In this document: one piece after another, positions 33,226 to 47,149 of the stretch | How positions within the stretch are numbered: the stretch's first letter is position 1 | Layout: every line of letters begins with the position of its first letter | From: Congeria kusceri | Taxonomy: Eukaryota; Mollusca; Bivalvia; Myida; Dreissenidae | NCBI GenBank assembly: GCA_027627225.1 | Contig: CM051038.1 | Coordinates: 41,997,841-42,061,840, forward strand | Reading direction: 5' to 3' | DNA: 64,000 bases | Position numbers and translations under genes: made by a program | Notes under the pieces: model-generated | What the model was told of the DNA's origin: nothing | The model's input: the letters and a program-made list of their open reading frames with translations, nothing else | The model's database searches: none

Positions 33226-36200
33226 GCTGAGTGATATTCATCTATTGCTAACCTGACTGAATATGTTAAGGGTCAGGAATTTAGGTTGCTGATTTTATTA
33301 ACATGCTTGTAATTGAGTAAATATTAAGAAAAATACCATTGTTATTGAGTTTATTCAGAAAATAACCATTCTTATTTTGTTATTGATTTAACTTAATGTG
33401 TGCATATTTTTCAAATATTTTACTTAAACATTTGATAAAAATAAGATATATAATCGAGAATTGCATGAAAATAAATTATAAGAATGACTGTATATATATT
33501 CAATGTTGTAAATACAAATAATTGTGAATCTGCCCAGTGCAATGCATTAAAATAAACTATAATTATTTATGACTGAAATATATGAGTTCATTATCATTTT
33601 TGAATAACAAATAAACAACTTACTGTAGTCTTCAAAAACGATTGCACTCATAAGAGAGCGGCATGATTCGAATGATTTGAAGCGTTTACATGGTAATCAA
33701 ATAGACAATAACTTACATATTGATTAACAAAGTGTTAAACTTTTACTTGGAACTCATTTTTGTTTCAGACTTTCTCATTTATTTGATATTTACCGATGTT
33801 GCCAAAATTGCCCACGAGTTAACAAGGATATAGCATACATTTGTCTGTTGATATCAGTTCTTCACGCTTACATTATACATTAAAAATATTCAAAATAAGG
33901 TATGCGAACTTATTAGTATTTTGATAGTTTTTATCATCAAGTTTTGCTACTTAAAATGTTATCTGTAAGAAAAATGACAATACGTTGTATATCCTAAAGA
34001 TTTAGAAGATCATAATTATTAAGAACGATCCTATTTGTTTTACTTGTTTACGCAAATGAACATTAAGAAAACAAATATCTAAGAGTAACATGAATTCTCA
34101 ATTATTTAAAGTCATCAGTTATTGTATCAGTAAAAGTTAAAACCGACATTGGTTAAGCAAATTTGCACTAATGTGCAGATATTTGCAAACATATGCACTT
34201 TATTTGTGTAGGAAGACTACCAATCAATGCTAATTTAGTTAGTTAATAGATATATACTTGTAATATAACACATCTGAACCAAGAAAACAATTACACCATT
34301 ACCAAGAAAATCCATACGCTGATAGCGTAGTAAGACTGTTGGCGACAAAAGAAACTAAAAACGAACATGTGGTTTTTGGGACCATTTTTGCTAAAAAGGA
34401 ATCATTCGTTTGAATGTATGTTCATTTTTTTACCGTTAAACTTAATAATGTAGCTTTTTATTCAATAGTATACGGCATCAAAATAAAAATACTTTTTAAG
34501 TTACAAGCAAATATTTTGATCAAGCTAGTTTTACAATGCAATTTATGCAAACGTAATTATATACATGCGATCAATCTGCAACGGGTCATGCAACATAACT
34601 GTTGAAGCGTAGTAGTTAGGAACATCGATTGTTAGTTCCGACGACGAGTGGGGCTTGGCACAGTTAAAAACCATTGTTAGTGCTTCGCAGCTTACTGAGT
34701 CAAAAGTATGTCATACGATGCGTGCTCTCGATGTTCTAAACTACAGATTAACATTAATACATTGCAGTATTTTTGTGTGTGAAAATATTCAGAATAACTA
34801 TCGGTAACAACAAAGATCTATAAATCTATACATAGATCTTTGGTAACAAGAACTAACACTTTCGCAACGAGTAAGGACTAACCGATGATGAGCAATAATT
34901 TAGTGGTCTTATTCCAGGACACTAAGGTAAATATTTCGGTTACATACAAATAAACGGCGAAAGTTGGGGTTAGAAGTAACATTTTTAATAAATTGACTTT
35001 TTTAGGAAATGTAATCGTAATAAATCACATTATATACACATTATAAAACAAATGGCATACACTATCTTCAATAATTAAAAGATACTAAAATAGCTGGGAT
35101 TGTTTGCTGTTTTGAAGAAGGGCCCGTTCAGGTTTAGGTTTATTGAGGACTCTTAGCCGGCACAGAAAATAAGTAGTTCCCCTTGGTAAATGTTCTGGAT
35201 TTTACCCTCTCAAAAGACCAACAGTCTTTAAACGATGTAAAGTCTGCACAGCTATCGAACGCCTCTGGACATTTCCGATTTTCTCAAATAATTGTACAAT
35301 AAAACCGGCGTAATAGTGGAATAATGCCGGGTTGAATTGTCGTTTAATTGGATGTTTTTTATCACTATTCTATCATTCGATCATTATGCCCACCCACCCA
35401 ACATATTTAATTATAGACATTATCTAACAGTGACATTTTCTGTCCCCGGTCTTTTAGTTAAATATGCGTGACACCCATCTCAAATAATATGCAGATCATT
35501 TTCGTCAACTCCAGCATGGAAAAGAACTCGCATAAGCATCTTCGATTGCGTGCTTTTTAATCCATAAAATGCCATATCATTGTTGCTTATGCACATGTTA
35601 ATTATGTTTATTATGTTGTATATTCATGAACCAAAAATATGTTTAAACTTAATAATAAATAACCGTGGTTGTGTTATGGCATTACATTGATGAAGGCTCG
35701 CTTTACATGCATGAAGTTGACTGTGAGAACGAATAATAGTGTTGTTTAGAAAAATAAAAAAAATTTGCACGAAACACGACATAATCAGCAGCTATTGAAA
35801 ATGCCGTAACACATATGTTTATTTTTATAAGACCAGCAACCACAACAGCCGAGCAGAGATAAAAGAAAGAAAATGTTCGCTGCAACAGATGAATCATAGC
35901 AACGCGTTTAAGAACCTCACCTCATTTGTCAAAATGGAGAAGTGTAACTCTTTTAAATTGTTCAATTGATATAACTGTATTGATATTATGCTATCTGAAT
36001 ACTGACGATCTTCTAACATAAAGAGACATTTATTAAATAGTGTTTATTTCTTTCAATAAACGTGATATATAGCTTTAAATTATCATTATAATTATGTTTT
36101 ATCATTTCATAGACAGCGCAGGTAATCCACATACTAATCATATGTGTTACAGAATAGGCATGGTTTCATGAAATTGTATTTAAACTATAATGTGTGCTAA

Positions 36201-36700
36201 AGTTCCACATCGCACAAATCGAAATCGATATCGTCAACTTCAAAGATGTACAAACAGACATTCAGCAATGGAATGCATTTCTCGGTTCAAACTACTAATT
36301 GGCGCACGTACATTAAATGTATAACAAATCTTGTGTAGTTTGTGTTCATTTATATCATAACTGTAGTTAAATTATGTTTGTAAACTATAGTTAATGATAC
36401 GCTTTAAAGATTATTATTCATTTATTTATAAAAAATCTCGGTCAGAATTATTTGCAAATATTAACAATTGTAACTTATTATGGCAGTCATGACCACCAAT
36501 TATATTATTTATGTTACGGCCCTGTAATTATAATTAAAATGATATTGTTTGCCGAACAATGACACCTTCCATGAAAATCAAGTAGTTAGTTTCATTTCTG
36601 TTACTGTCATGTAATAATTACTGAAAGCATTACGCATTGATTAGTTACATTTTGGTATCGTTAATTATTGGATCGTTGCAATATAGTTTCAGATTTTCTT
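33226..36700. other. AT-rich non-coding, one hairpin
   Basis: I see no gene over about 3.5 kb. Frames at 34,414 (63 codons) and 35,703 (minus, 64 codons) have no recognisable features. The one structured item is a perfect 11-bp-arm hairpin, CAAAGATCTAT / ATAGATCTTTG, at 34,811-34,842. A less AT-rich patch at 35,100-35,280 carries no frame. Confidence 0.45.
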
Positions 36701-36989
36701 AGATGCTTTCCCAAATGATACCTAACATAGTATATTCATATTATTACCAATTTCATAAAGCCTTACGTATTCAATCAGTTTTAATTGTAGTTTTACTCTC
36801 TTTATTTCTATAAATCGTTAATAGTTCGCTAAAAACACCATCAACACCATGATTACGATTGGAATTCTGTCTTTAAACACAATAATACCGAGTTTTATAG
36901 TGAATAATAAATGCACCATGTTGGTTTTCTGTAACGGCGTTTGTAGCCGACAAATTAATGTATTCTTGATATATTATTATTGTATATCT

Positions 36990-37690
36990 GTATAGTATAC
37001 ATTATTCTCTAAATTTACCATTATGCTATTTTTATATACTTTGTTCTTATAAAAAAATCAATAGATATAATGTTTTTTTTCCCCGTGGTGTAGTATTTTC
37101 TTTAAATATAAACGAAACTATATTTACTTATTAAACCTAAACTGGATACCATTTTAATATACGAGGAAGAATTGCGCGGTCCTTTGTACGGATAAAACAT
37201 TGATGTATAATTTCGGCTAGATTTACATCCTGTTGAATGTTCAGAGAAAGAATGCGATATAAAACATGTTGGGTTTAAAACATAAAACACTGTCAATATA
37301 TACCCGGTAGGCAATGTGTATGTACATTACATGTACAGGGTTCACCATACCACTATGTTGTTAACATATTTCAATAAACATATCACAAAACGTAATGCAA
37401 TGGATAAATTGATATATAAAGTAAAATTAGTTAAAAGTTTCAATGGTGGTTATTATGACAATTGTAATGGTTCAAACAGCAAATATACAATTGATGCAAA
37501 ACAACGATTTAATCTGTTCTCAATTTTGCGCATATCACTTTTATTTAGGAAGTACAATGGCTTGGATCACTTTCGAAAATATTTATTGTATGTTCTATGT
37601 TTAGTCTTGTTTATAATTGAATACTACAACGCTTCGATTTGTGCTGTGTGGATGCAGTATGTCGTGTCCCCGTACATATCTTAGATGTTG
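36990..37690. repeat. Diverged duplicate of 27,170-27,800
   Basis: The order of TTCTCTAAATTTACCATTAT, AGGAAGTACAATGGCTTG and TTTATTGTATGTTCTATGTT matches the earlier block. The plus frame 37,316-37,684 (122 codons) lies within it and has no recognisable domain. The homologous bases at 27 kb are not open, so it is unlikely to be a gene. Confidence 0.5.
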
Positions 37691-38522
37691 TCATATTTCC
37701 AGTCTTCAGAGGCCGTCAGCGTTAGAGTTACTTCTTATTGTTTCGATAATAAGAGTTCTCTCCTGCTGTCGCAGCTAGAGTTTCACTTTGTTCATAATTG
37801 AAAAGCATACAGACATTCTGACGGTTATATAAACAATCACTTAGGTATTTTAAGTAGTGATATGAAATGCGATTACCCCTCACATAATAAACTTATTTCT
37901 ATCAGTTTCTGTCAGTTTAAGTGTTTTGGGTTCACATTCATTATTATTATAGTCATACCGCAATGTTGATGTTTCTACTTAACGAGAATGTAATGCAAAT
38001 TGCAAATGCTCGAATTGTTTGCGTATTAGCTGCAATAAATGTCAGAAACATCTGTTTCCTGAAACAAAGTTGTCACATTTTTGTATCGTAGTATTTCATA
38101 TTTAATGTTATATTTTATGACTGTTTTATCATATTATCAGAATGATGTTAAACATTAACGTTATCGTATCAACTAAATGAATGCCTGGGGACATGTGATG
38201 TGCATTAAATAACAACACTCGGCGGCGGATCATTTACTATATTCTGTCAGTGCTGTATTATATTCAAGCTAACCACTTCTTTCCGCATACATCAGACACG
38301 TTTTCATAAAATGTGCATTGATATAACTACATGGTACATATCTTATCAATGAGTGTTATCCGATGGGTAACACGTTTTGAGGTCATCGAAACCTACGTTT
38401 GAAATAACTAAAAATTGCAGTGAATAACACCATATAAAACATTTATACACAACTAAAATGTTCAATGCAATAAACGTAGATATTTAAAAAAAAAAAACAA
38501 GTGGATCAAAACCAACACGGCT

Positions 38523-38714
38523 GTTCCACATTCTTATCCAGAACGGCACATTCCGCCTACAGTGGATTTAAAGAGACTTACTTGAAACAGAAAATACCAT
38601 AAAAGCGGAAAGTGCCGTCCTGGATTAGCCTGAAATAATGCGGACTGCACGGGCTAATCCAGGACGACACCTAACGCATATATGCATTAAGCCCGGGTTT
38701 CCTACGATACGCCT
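38523..38714. mobile_element. MITE copy 2 (left end missing)
   Basis: From CAGAACGGCACATTCCGCCT to the right terminus TACGATACGCCT it matches the MITE at 27,966-28,212. The left TIR is lost or rearranged. The internal palindrome is interrupted by AAATAATG. Confidence 0.75.
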
Positions 38715-38739
38715 CATTTGTTTTAATGACTAGACGATG

Positions 38740-39160
38740 CAATTCTGTAGTATTTGTGATGCAATTACGCAAGTGAAAACGTCAGTTCCTCAAATCGCAC
38801 AATGCAACGCCATTTACTAAATTGGTTCAGTAAAGTGAAATTACAATGTAGCAATTTTTGTAAGAGCTTTGGTATATTACAAAGTGATTCCTCTTTCTTT
38901 TGATAGAATGTGGAATATTAAGAAAATTGCTCACTTTTCATTGATTTTTCTGCCAGAAAGCCAATATGGAGCTTCAAAATTTATGTGGTCATAACACCAG
39001 TAAGCACTTGAACACACTTTAATTGATCAATAGGAATTGGGATATCGACATGGAATTATACAGTTCGGTCCGCATGCCACAAATCGCAATCAAGAAGTAA
39101 ACCATAACAGTGTTCAAAGGTTCAAATTGCAGTTTGGTAATTTGAAATGTATTACATTAT
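38740..39160. repeat. Block Q, copy 2
   Basis: GGAATTACGCAA-like, ACTAAATTGGTTCAGTAAAG, ATGTAGCAATTTTTGTAAGA and AATATTAAGAAAATTG follow the order of 29,390-29,580 and 47,620-47,682/56,938-57,060. The target site of the 9.25-kb element is unoccupied here (about 38,806-38,825). Confidence 0.65.
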
Positions 39161-40997
39161 TGATACAACAACGATAGTAACTAAATATGCTCTCTATTAT
39201 TTACGCCGTGTATGTATAGATTCACTTCTTAAGCAACAGTTGTATTTTTGTCATTTATGTAAATATTAAATAACTTTAATATGGGTTAGATCTATACAGG
39301 AGCTTACGCACTATATATCGGATGCGAAACAACAAATGTGTTTAAATACGACTGACTCTTAACATGTAAGAAAAAGCTAGCATCAACATACATTTTAAAC
39401 AGTGTTTTGCATTAATTATATCCATTATATCCCTTTATGCATGTTATATATTATATAGGCCGCTTGTATATTGTATTACGAAGTTGACAGCAATCAACTA
39501 CGATCTTAAAAAAAGTTATTGGTTCGTTCGAAAACCCCTTATTTGAATAAATGTTCCGTGAAAAAAAAACACCTTTACTATTTTCTAGTTTAATTAACGT
39601 CGGCGTGTTACGTGCGTACAATTACTTGCACATAACACATTTCTAGTAAACGTTAGGTTTGGAGACGGTGAATGTAGATTACGCCAACTCAAGTAATGGT
39701 ATATCAGTCGAGACGTTAGCCTGGATTACAAACGCTTAACAGATAGTTAAAATATCAATGTATGTGCATTTTGTATATATAGAGAATAACAGGTTACTGC
39801 CTGGTCTTGTGTAGTATATCAGGTGAGGCTTAGAATAATATTACGGCGACATGTTTTTCTATTTATAATACCACATTTTTCTTAAAATATCACAAACGAG
39901 CTGATTTTTATATATTTAAAAACTAAGGGCGGCGCTGATTTTGCTGAGCCGACTTTTACACGTTCACGGGTATGTAGTTATGGATTTCTAACAGTTGACT
40001 GGATAATACCTTGTTGTTAACATTTCGTAATGATAAGTGAACTGTTTTCATTACGAATACATAGATTACACGCGTGCTCATTCATAAAATACTAAAAATG
40101 GATTGCAACGATCAATTTCATCGGAGAACACATAACGCCGAATTGTTTGGAGACGCCATTTTTGAGTTGTGTATTGAAATTTGACATTTCCAAGATCGTG
40201 TCAATATTGACAGCATTTGACTATAGTGTGTTCAATTTTTGGTAATAATGTTTTTGGTTCAACACACACTGATGCTTTGTAGTGACTTCTAGTGCATTTA
40301 TTATAATGTATTGAAATAAATTTGTATGGATGATTTATTGTGTTCCATAGATGACGTCAAAGTGTGGGTGCATGTGAATTTAAAAAAAATAACGTTTGGT
40401 GATTTATGACGATTAAAAATAATAAGCTATATACGTTATTGGTATCAAATTGTTTGTTTTGTTGAATCTGATTCATTTTTACTCAAACTCTTGACTTTAT
40501 AGTTGATTCCGAATAATATGACGATATCAGCATAGTGGTGTAATAAAATCTGCAATTCTGACGTGTGTTTCATATTTACAATATCCGAATTAAGTAAATA
40601 ATCCTAGCATTAACCCTCGTGCTCTTGCCCCGCCACCCCCTCCCCCCCCCAAAAAAAAAACAACTAAAAAATCAGTATCGTTAAATTACTATAAAGCAAT
40701 TTCAATTATCGAACGTTTATGGAAATTTGCATTTTTTTTCTAATAAGTACGCAATAACACCTATGTATTATTGGAATAATGCGTGATTTGTTTATCTCAT
40801 TATCCGGCGTGCATTGACGAAATAAAGCCCCATGGAATAAACTTTGCTTTATTTAAAAAAAGTGGGATAAAGCAAACAGGCTCAGACTAATGACGTCATC
40901 ATTTTCGTGAGGTCATTTTGTTTCGTAATATTTGGTGTGTTTTCTTTCGTTTATTTTCAACTAAAGATAGAATATGATGGAAATGATGGGATAAATA
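39161..40997. other. AT-rich, no gene seen
   Basis: Nothing is recognised apart from a C-rich/A-rich simple tract at 40,625-40,662. CATGGAATAAACTTTGCTTT and GATAAAGCAAA words near 40,830-40,880 hint at another small foldback sequence. Confidence 0.4.
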
Positions 40998-41135
40998 ATA
41001 CACTAGGTAAGTGTTGAATAAAGATAAGTTTATTTGCTCGGCACGAAAACGTGAACCACTCGCCAAGGCTTGTGGTTCACGTTTTCTAAGCCTCGCTAAA
41101 TAATCTTTATTCAACACTAACCAAGTATCCTCTAT
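40998..41135. mobile_element. Foldback (long-hairpin) element
   Basis: GTTGAATAAAGAT at the left (41,024) and its reverse complement ATCTTTATTCAAC at the right (about 41,106) bound arms of about 45-55 bp. The arms meet at GAAAACGTGAACCA / TGGTTCACGTTTTC around a short loop with CTCGCCAAGGCTTG. The transcript would form one long stem. The 72-codon minus frame across it is a by-product. Confidence 0.7.
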
Positions 41136-41399
41136 TGATCGTTTAATTGATAAAGCATGTTCTGGGCATTAGATCATTTTGTCCACATTCAACATACTTA
41201 CATTGCGTAGCTTTATTTACAAATCATTACATGTTCTGTTTTCAATACTTAATGTACAGGTTATATTTTGCCATATTTATTGAGATTCAACTTATGATTG
41301 ATTATGTTATTAACTTGAATAAAAGGAAGATTGAAGAAAGATGGATACGGGTTTCACAAATCCCCAATATCCGCATTTGTTTGTAAAAACAACGTCCGA

Positions 41400-43010
41400 C
41401 TCATCTATTTTAGAATGCTCTTGTTGTTTACTTTGAATTGTATAAGCAGAGAATCTTAAATGCTAAACCCTTAGGCAGAAGTGTTTCTTGGAACATCCAC
41501 ATAACAAAACAATAAACATCCCAAAGTAGTACTATATAGTTGAGCATTGGTCAGTTTAGTCTACCTATTAAAATGAATTGACATTAACAACTAATGTTTT
41601 ACTGAGTTAAACATGTTAGTTCGTACCAATTATTGATTGGAGCACATCTTAAATTATGTATTTTACGTATCTTGTAAGTATTACCAGATGAATATAATGG
41701 TCCATGTGCTTTTATCGTATTATTTTAATACCAGGCTACCATTGGAAATTATAAATTGGAGCATTCAGAGCAAATCATAACGACAGTTAGAATTACATAC
41801 GTCACCACCCTGTCATCAGCGAACTCGTTCCTGGTTTAAACTGGTAATTGTTAATCACAGTGTAATGTGTCACTATATTTAGGGTCTTTGCAGTATAGTA
41901 CATTACAAATTCTGTTAAGGTTATTAATAACTTACATACGGATGCTGAGATTAATTCGTAATTTCATAAGGCTTTGCACACAATATACAATTTACTCAAA
42001 TATTAGTACATGTATTACAATCCTGACATATGCATTGGAAATAGTGTGTGAATGCAATATAGTGCACAGCCGTACATATGACCCTAAGTTTAGATTGAGT
42101 CATATGTGTTTTTATTCCGAAAAAAAATTCAGACGCTATGCAATTTATCAGTTGTAGCACAGTTTACAACATTATGCGTAGATAAAATGTGATCCTCTGC
42201 AATGGCGTGTATGTGCCGTTGTCGACATGTTTTCCGGTATTTCCTGCTCAAGATTTGTTATTTACAGATAGACTTTATTTAATTTGCATTCCCAATGTCC
42301 ATGCCCTCCAAAGGAATGCCGAATCCCCATAATACGCAATTATTATGCTTTATATTTCTTTGAATATTTTAAGTAGTGCTGCTCAACATTGCAATCAAGG
42401 TTTGGCTGCATGGTGATTGTTTTTAGTCAAATTTGTAATTCGTTTCATGTCATAATAAATCTGCCATTGATGTTTTTTTTAACGTGTAGATCATGGTTCC
42501 CGTACAACTTTACTTTTATAAACCACAAGTGCTAAACAACTGTTTTGGTGCTACTCGGCATGTATTTCTATATCTGTCTCGATATTCGCCATCATAAATT
42601 GTATATATTTGCCTAGGATTATATATTGCATAATTTATCGTTACAGTAATAAAAATAATTGCAAAAACCCTTGAAAACAACACATGTTTACACTTTGATA
42701 CGTGTGAAATATACTAAAATGAAATAAAGATGTTAAACATGTAAAAATATAATTAAATCATCCAAAGAATTGCGTGCATGTTCCTTTCTGTATAAAACTC
42801 TGCAATTGCCTGCTACTTTATATCTCTTTGATAACACAATTGGATATTAATTGGTATGATTTATATTATCAGAACAATGAATTCGCCATAATTCATTGGT
42901 CCGAGCGTTTTATTGACACTTAAACGTTTATTCCGTTACACGTGTCGTGCCTTGTTTTCCTGAAATAAAATGACACGATTAATTTTATTTCTCGTTCACA
43001 ATGTTTAACA
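41400..43010. repeat. Duplicated block, copy without LINE
   Basis: It is colinear with 57,380-57,730 plus 59,088-60,115. Shared landmarks are CAAAGTAGTACTATATA, TTGGTCAGTTTAG, ATAAATTGGAGC, GTGTCACTAAATAT-like, AATTTCATAAGGCTTT, ATCATCCAAA and AAAACTCT. The end part (42,660-42,960) is also similar to 46,740-47,020. No conserved frame is present. Confidence 0.65.
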
Positions 43011-43412
43011 AAAACTATTTTTATAACATTAAAATAGAAATTATTGAATATATCAGAAATGTATCAATTACCTTTGTGTTTTTGATATACATGTATTTTT
43101 AAATTGTACGTAACGTGTTAAAAATGAATAATTATGTAATAGTATGTAAATGTTATATTTCGTTTGTAATTTAATGCTGTCGTTTTTTAAATCATCATAT
43201 ATGTAAATTAAGTAAACTACAAAAACGAATCCTCATTAAAAGCCATTTTTCCATAACATGTTTTTTTTAAATATCAGCCAAGTGTATAACGTTGTCAACA
43301 TCTACACTGGAAGAAGACAAGAAACGTCTTTAAAAAAGACAATCGGCGTAGAAATTATTATTGAGATGCCATTTTTTGCACTAGTTTATTATACTAGAGG
43401 ACCAAGCTGTGA
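43011..43412. other. AT-rich, no gene seen
   Basis: The 62-codon frame at 43,258-43,446 overlaps the next tandem repeat and shows no domain. Confidence 0.35.
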
Positions 43413-43520
43413 CTTCACGGACCCCATATGTTTCGTTCCCTACTAAGGAGACTTCTCGGACCCCAGATGTTTCGGTCTCTACTAAGGAGACTTCTCGGAC
43501 ACTAGATTTTTCGGACACTA
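43413..43520 (+). repeat. 39-bp tandem repeat, about 2.7 copies
   Basis: CTTCACGG starts at 43,413, and CTTCTCGG at 43,452 and 43,491. Each unit runs GGACCCCAGATGTTTCGG.. to CTACTAAGGAGA. Confidence 0.75.
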
Positions 43521-46500
43521 TAAGAACACGTATTGGCCCCCAAAATTAATTTGAGATTAATTTGATATAAGCTCAACCAAATTTGCTAATATTTGTTTTG
43601 CTTATTTATCAGAAAAATACCAGAAATTTACCACTTTATATTTTATGCTAGCTCAACAGGCAACATTGTACGTTGTGACCGACTGTCGTCCCCGTGAATT
43701 GTAGCATTGTAATTGCTATTTATAGAGTGCACCGATTATGTAGGCTAAACAATATAGTTAGTTCATTATGTGAATGAATATAACATTCTGATCATGACAT
43801 ACAATGAGTAAAATTGTTCATAATTATGTTAATTTCTACAGTGTATGCCGAAGATATGTTTATAACTTTCATTTAACCGCTTATGTAAACAATTATGTAA
43901 CTGTTTAATCCCCAAAAGTATGCACCAGTTATTGGTATATGTTAAACCATTGTTTGAAGTTTGCATTCCCTAAAATTATAAAATTTGCCAAATTCTATTG
44001 GCATTCAATTTTCCCGCTGCATAATTATCGCAAGAAATCTAGGTCCAAAGTGATCTTAGACAGCTACGCCGAATAAACCGGGTATTTTTAGGACATTTTA
44101 GCAGCAATCACAATAAGAACATATCAGCAACTCATTAATGGTATAATGTTATTGTGTCATGTCGCTCATAAAGAAACGTTTGAGAACATTTTTATTGAAA
44201 GTTATGAACAAATAAATATATTCCTTAATTTTGTCAAACTTAATTTCAGCAACATTATACGAAAGACATGTACACATATAACATGCAGTTCGAATGTATC
44301 ATTGTGTTTGATGTAAGCCGAAACACAGAAGTAATACCATGTTTTATGCAATATGGAGATTTATAATTTAACATGTCTTAAATGTAAATTTCGAAATTCC
44401 AGGCATATGGTTAACATTAATATTCTTAGACCTGGTACATAATAAAGTCACTGCTTGCAACGACGCAGTCCATAAAAAGGCATCACCAATTTATTAAACG
44501 CATGCAACGTAATTCCCTTCCAAATTATAAACGCAATCTTCCGATAGCAAACAAGCTATTACTTTTTTTATTTTGATTTGTCATTTTAATGTACAATCAC
44601 AGCCACCTTTTGTGAGTTTCAATGTTACAAACACGAGAAAAAAAAACACATGACACAACATAACAAATAGAATGAATAAAATTGAAAGCAAAGTGGTGGA
44701 CAATTGAACCGTTTAAAAATCAAGAAAGCATTCTGGTGGACGACACTTATATATATATATATATATATATTAGGTAACATCGTGCCTTTTGATTTCAACG
44801 CTAGAAAGACACACTGTAAAATCTTGCAGATTACTATTTATCTTCAAAGGATTGTATTTAAGTATAGATTTCTTTAATCTGGAATAAAGTGATAACACAT
44901 TCACAATAAATGTGTTAAACAAATGCATGTAGGATATTTTTTATTCGTGGCTCATTTAGATTCTCGCGTAAACTGCGCGGTCTATGCTGGCTCTTAAACA
45001 TGATATGTTTGTACAACAGTAGTTTGTCACGTTACCGTATCGAAATATTTCTTTATGAAAACGTATCAACTCAAATTATAAAACAGTTGGCATATATTAG
45101 TATGTTTGTGAATACCAAATACAAATAAATCTATTGCATCCAATTGAAATATCAAACGTATAAAAACCAACTGAAGCCCTAAAGTTGATATTCCTTTTCT
45201 TTCGTAATCCACTGTGTATTGTAAATGAATTGATTGTTGTACTGTGTTCATTTTTGTTTTTTTCATTAATTGTTCCTATGCATCTAACCTTCTGTCCGTG
45301 GTTTATTCGACAACAAACTATGACGTAAATGTTTTCTTTATTAGAAACATGCATGTGGACCACCTACATCCCTTTTTGTGTTATGTATACATCCATTCAC
45401 ACAATCTACATTTAACCTTTCACAGTAATCAGACGTGCCAGGAGACTCAATAAACAAAAAAAGTACTAAAGCATAAATGAACTACACATATTACAAAAAT
45501 ATTTACACTATGCCCATGTACGATTTGAGATTGAATTTGAAATAAAAGTCCAAAGTCTCTGCATCTAGTTCGTGCTATCGCAAAACATGAAGGTGTGTAC
45601 TTATCACAATCAACAGTCTGCTCGTACAATTATTAGGATTTTCCGACATATGAGCCAGTCGTTCCATTGATTGCATGTTTTCCCATATGAAATAGCAAGA
45701 CACACCGATTATACAATTTGTAGTATATTTGAACTTACTCGTACAACAGAGCTAGTGATACTGAGCATTTCGAGTATAATCATATCCGAACATATAGGAG
45801 TCAGTCTCAGACGTTTGCTTTCGGAAATGCTTTGTGATGCATCCTTCAGAAGTATATTGTATTCGCTGTAGTGGTTGTTACAACTGTACCGTACCGATAT
45901 CACAATGGGTGATTTCAACCAATGCAATAGTGTTTACATGTACTTCGGGCCATTTAACTAATTTCAAACTGAAATGCCTTGCATCACAATGAGGTGACGT
46001 ACGTTTTAGCTGGTGGTGTTCGTTTGTGTCCTCTTTTCGTGTTAAACACATTTCTGTCGAGGTAATCGACCACTACTGCAATAAAAGATCTGTAGAATGA
46101 CAGGCAACACATATGCAGCTATTTAAAAAAGTAAACGCATCTGAACAAATTCATTGGCCAAATTATAATTGTGACTGTGACAGTTATGAAATTCTACTAT
46201 ATACTAGAATGAACGCAAATCAGACCGCCTTCTATGATTTTGTAATGAGAGACGTTTAAAGGCGGATCGCATACTTTGAGCTCCTCATCAACATGGGATA
46301 ATAAAACAGATAATCGTACAATTTTGCGCGACAAATTATTTGACAATGCTTGTAATTTCTTTCCGGCGATTAGTCCTTATTAAAAAATAATCATGTTTGC
46401 AATGGCTTTAGCTATTAACAGTATAAACTGAAATAGAAATAGATCAGAATATATCCGAATATACTCGTTAATGTGTGGAATGCTGTCACAATTATCTTAA

Positions 46501-46700
46501 ATTGCTAAACAATGTTAAACGTAGTTCCAAAAACTAATAATTTCTTGTCATCTTAATTTCATTAAAAAACATATGAAGACATACTGTGTCAGCAACTGAT
46601 TCATAATATAAATGAGCAAATCATTTGGTCGTTGTGATTTTGCATTCAAAGGAAAACTTACGTCTAAATCAATGTTTTTCATGCTACTACAAATATGTAT
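43521..46700. other. AT-rich, no gene seen; (TA)n tract
   Basis: No gene recognised. A (TA)n microsatellite lies at about 44,749-44,770. Frames at 45,066-45,927 are short, overlap on both strands, and have no conserved features. Confidence 0.4.
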
Positions 46701-47020
46701 GTTAATTTCAGAAAATATTACCCCAGCATTATATATATGTTGATTTTTACACAGCGTAATGCGTTTTTCTTTTAAACAAATATACATAAACAACGTGATA
46801 AACGATGCGCAATCCATTCAAATCATGCAAAAAATTGCATGCAGGTTTCGTTCTTTATAAAATCCTGCAATAGTCCGCTAGTTTATAATTTTGTGATACA
46901 ATAATTGAAAAATAATAGGTATCTTTTTGATTACCAGGACTATGAATATGCAATAATCCGTGTGATAGGACGATTTATTGACACTTAAATGTTTATTTCT
47001 TTACACGTTCCGGTCGTAAA
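46701..47020. repeat. Duplicated block end, third copy
   Basis: ATCATGCAAAAAATTGCATG, CTTTATAAAATCCTGCAAT and TTTATTGACACTTAAATGTT align in order with 42,740-42,940 and, for the first part, 60,005-60,110. Confidence 0.55.
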
Positions 47021-47149
47021 ACTGTATTATCCACCATAAAACTGGCGCGTTTTCTTTCTGTTCAATTTAGTATGGTAAACGCATTTTCAATATTGATTTG
47101 AGCTATAAGCAGCAAAATGTTATATTATAAATGGACTATTAGTATGGTG

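Noticed and set aside
37316..37684. 122-codon frame, possible gene
   Set aside because: Lies in a duplicated non-coding block whose paralogue at 27 kb is not open, and no domain is visible.
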